Positions 62,641-64,000 of a DNA stretch of 64,000 nucleotides are shown here, piece after piece (position 1 is the stretch's first letter; every line of letters begins with the position of its first letter). A model generated the notes under the pieces. The model saw nothing but the letters and a program-made list of their open reading frames with translations. It ran no database searches and had not been told where the DNA came from. The translations under genes and the position numbers were made by a program. The DNA comes from Flavobacterium sp. KMS (GTDB taxonomy: Bacteria; Bacteroidota; Bacteroidia; Flavobacteriales; Flavobacteriaceae), in the NCBI RefSeq assembly GCF_000813005.1, contig NZ_JSYP01000003.1, positions 248,001-312,000 of the forward strand, in the 5' to 3' direction.

Positions 62641-63855
62641 ATGAAAAAAACCTTTAGCCTATTTTTAGCAATCACTACCATTACCATAAGCTCCTTTGCC
62701 AAACCTAAACAAGATGATCCCTCTTTTGATTGGTTCAAAAAAACAACAGAGGTAATTCATTTTCAATTAAACAAAGCAGCTCAAACTTATAAACCGGGTA
62801 AAAACCCACGTTCTGTAAATCCTGATGGATCAGTAAGATTAGCTGGTTTAACCGATTGGACAACTGGTTTTTTCCCAGGAAGTCTTTGGTACGGATATGA
62901 ACTTACTGGTGACAAAGTAATGGCAGAAGAAGCTAAAAAGTTTACCCTAGCTTTAGATTCTATCAGAAATATAAAAAACACGCATGATGTTGGTTTCATG
63001 CTTTATTGTTCTTACGGAAATGCCTATAGAATTACTGGTGATAAAACCTATCTTCCTGCACTTGCCGATGGTGCTGCAAATCTTTATGCTCGTTTTAACC
63101 CAACAGTTGGAGCTATTCGTTCTTGGGATTTTGCTTGGTTACATTATCCTGTAATTATAGATAATATGATGAATCTTGAATATTTATATTGGAGTGCGAT
63201 TGAGTTTAATAAACCTGATTATGCTAAGGCTGCAAGCACTCATGCATTGACAACGATGAAAAATCACTACAGAAAAGATTATAGCTCGTATCATTTAGTT
63301 GATTATGATCAAAAAACGGGTAAAGTATTACGCAAAGGAACACATCAAGGTGTTACCGATGATTCGGCTTGGGCTCGTGGGCAAGCGTGGGGACTTTATG
63401 GCTATGCTATGTGTTATGAAAACACCAAGAATCCTAAGTTTTTGCAACAAGCAGAAAATATTGCTTCTTTTATCATGAATCATCCGCGTATGCCTAAAGA
63501 TAAGGTGCCAGTTTGGGATTTTGATGTACATAATGCAATGGATACTGCAGAACTTGCACCAAGAGATGCTTCTGCAGCTGCAGTTATTGCATCAGCTTTA
63601 CTAAATTTGAGCACTCAGGTAAAAGACGGAAAAAAATATGCAGATTATGCCGAAGATATTTTGAAATCATTATCATCAGAGGCTTATTTGGCTAAACCGG
63701 GTGAAAATAGTTATTTTTTATTAAAGCATAGTGTGGGTGCTTTTTTATATAATTCAGAGATTGATACACCACTTGATTACGCAGATTATTATTATTTGGA
63801 AGCTTTAAAAAGATATGCTACCATCAAAAAAATAGATTTTTCGGAAAAATCATAA
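62641..63855 (+). CDS. GH88 unsaturated glucuronyl hydrolase
   Basis: The 404-residue protein has a signal peptide (about 1-20) and an (alpha/alpha)6 barrel of GH88: LTDWTTGFFPGSLWYGYEL, THDVGFM (Asp116) and IIDNMMNLEYL (Asp174), the two acidic residues of the family, and DDSAWARGQAWGLYGYA. It removes the unsaturated uronic acid left by polysaccharide lyases. The next gene, 15 bases on, is secreted and may be a lyase or further hydrolase, so this is probably the edge of a polysaccharide utilisation locus. Confidence 0.9.
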   Translation: MKKTFSLFLAITTITISSFAKPKQDDPSFDWFKKTTEVIHFQLNKAAQTYKPGKNPRSVNPDGSVRLAGLTDWTTGFFPGSLWYGYELTGDKVMAEEAKKFTLALDSIRNIKNTHDVGFMLYCSYGNAYRITGDKTYLPALADGAANLYARFNPTVGAIRSWDFAWLHYPVIIDNMMNLEYLYWSAIEFNKPDYAKAASTHALTTMKNHYRKDYSSYHLVDYDQKTGKVLRKGTHQGVTDDSAWARGQAWGLYGYAMCYENTKNPKFLQQAENIASFIMNHPRMPKDKVPVWDFDVHNAMDTAELAPRDASAAAVIASALLNLSTQVKDGKKYADYAEDILKSLSSEAYLAKPGENSYFLLKHSVGAFLYNSEIDTPLDYADYYYLEALKRYATIKKIDFSEKS

Positions 63856-63870
63856 TTTAATAAATTAAAA

Positions 63871-64000
63871 ATGAAGATTAAAAAATATACATTCATTTTA
63901 GCATTTATCTTACTTCTTGTGCAAAATATTTTTGCGCAAGAAGCAAAAATCAATCAATCAAGTTTTGAGAATATTAATCTTGACAGCAAAGGACTTGAAA
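63871..64000 (+). CDS. Start of a secreted protein behind GH88, cut by the window edge
   Basis: The open frame begins MKIKKYTFILAFILLLVQNI, then FAQ, a signal peptide with a likely cleavage after FAQ. It then runs to the edge. It lies 15 bases behind the GH88 gene and is probably co-transcribed. The family cannot be told from 43 residues. Confidence 0.7.
   Translation, partial: MKIKKYTFILAFILLLVQNIFAQEAKINQSSFENINLDSKGLE

Noticed and set aside
1..64000. tRNA and rRNA genes
   Set aside because: No cloverleaf with a TTCAA-type loop or rRNA core sequence was noticed on either strand by eye.

Overview
The window is AT-rich DNA from a member of the Bacteroidota, most likely a Flavobacterium or close relative. 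The evidence is the many TonB-dependent receptors with carboxypeptidase-like N-terminal domains, SPII lipoproteins with Bacteroidota-style signals, T9SS type A sorting tails, FecI/FecR regulation, TAnnTTTG-type promoter boxes and the near absence of Shine-Dalgarno sequences. No rRNA, tRNA, CRISPR array, transposase or phage gene was seen. The genus is inferred from these traits, not from a database search.

Layout. (1) 1-6742, minus strand: a small locus resembling organophosphonate use, with a TonB-dependent receptor, a 12-TM DUF5690-like transporter, a TIGR03364-type FAD oxidoreductase and a phosphonatase-like HAD hydrolase. (2) 7090-18994, minus: an ECF sigma factor, a FecR anti-sigma factor and an STN-domain TonB receptor (a transducing receptor), followed by two paralogous beta-helix lipoproteins, a T9SS-exported protein, a lipoprotein and an S41 protease. 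(3) 19202-26405: housekeeping and accessory genes (an unknown gene pair, a CynX/NimT-type MFS pump with a divergent AraC regulator, an Omp85-like barrel, a GNAT, a MocR regulator). (4) 26590-32178: a divergent small gene and a 1646-residue protein with a MACPF-type signature, a long helical region containing a hydrophobic segment, and C-terminal beta domains. This is a candidate giant pore-forming toxin of unusual architecture. (5) 32269-40620, minus: a cobalamin uptake operon under a clear cobalamin riboswitch, with a BtuB-like receptor, a BtuG-like propeller lipoprotein, three related surface lipoproteins and a DUF4465 protein. (6) 40973-42596: a tandem GNAT and a DUF1810 protein.

(7) 42689-60548 is a polymorphic-toxin island read on the minus strand. 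It starts with a T9SS-sorted repeat protein, continues with two RHS/YD-repeat proteins, and then runs into an array of small immunity-like genes, broken genes and an orphan toxin tip. The second RHS protein has 14 MopE-type metal-binding repeats at its N terminus and a C-terminal tip with a caspase-like His/Cys pair. A 129-residue lipoprotein starts 10 bases after it and is the best immunity candidate. Further along, an orphan His-rich nuclease-like tip is followed 20 bases later by an acidic immunity-like gene. A dispersed hairpin-bearing repeat lies upstream of most genes in this array and may mark cassette junctions. A second-type tyrosyl-tRNA synthetase sits in the array on the opposite strand, behind a strong hairpin. 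Two genes here carry single-base frameshifts (a peroxiredoxin and a lipoprotein with a ten-A tract).

(8) 60935-64000: an esterase, a Crp/Fnr regulator, a GH88 unsaturated glucuronyl hydrolase and the start of a further secreted protein.
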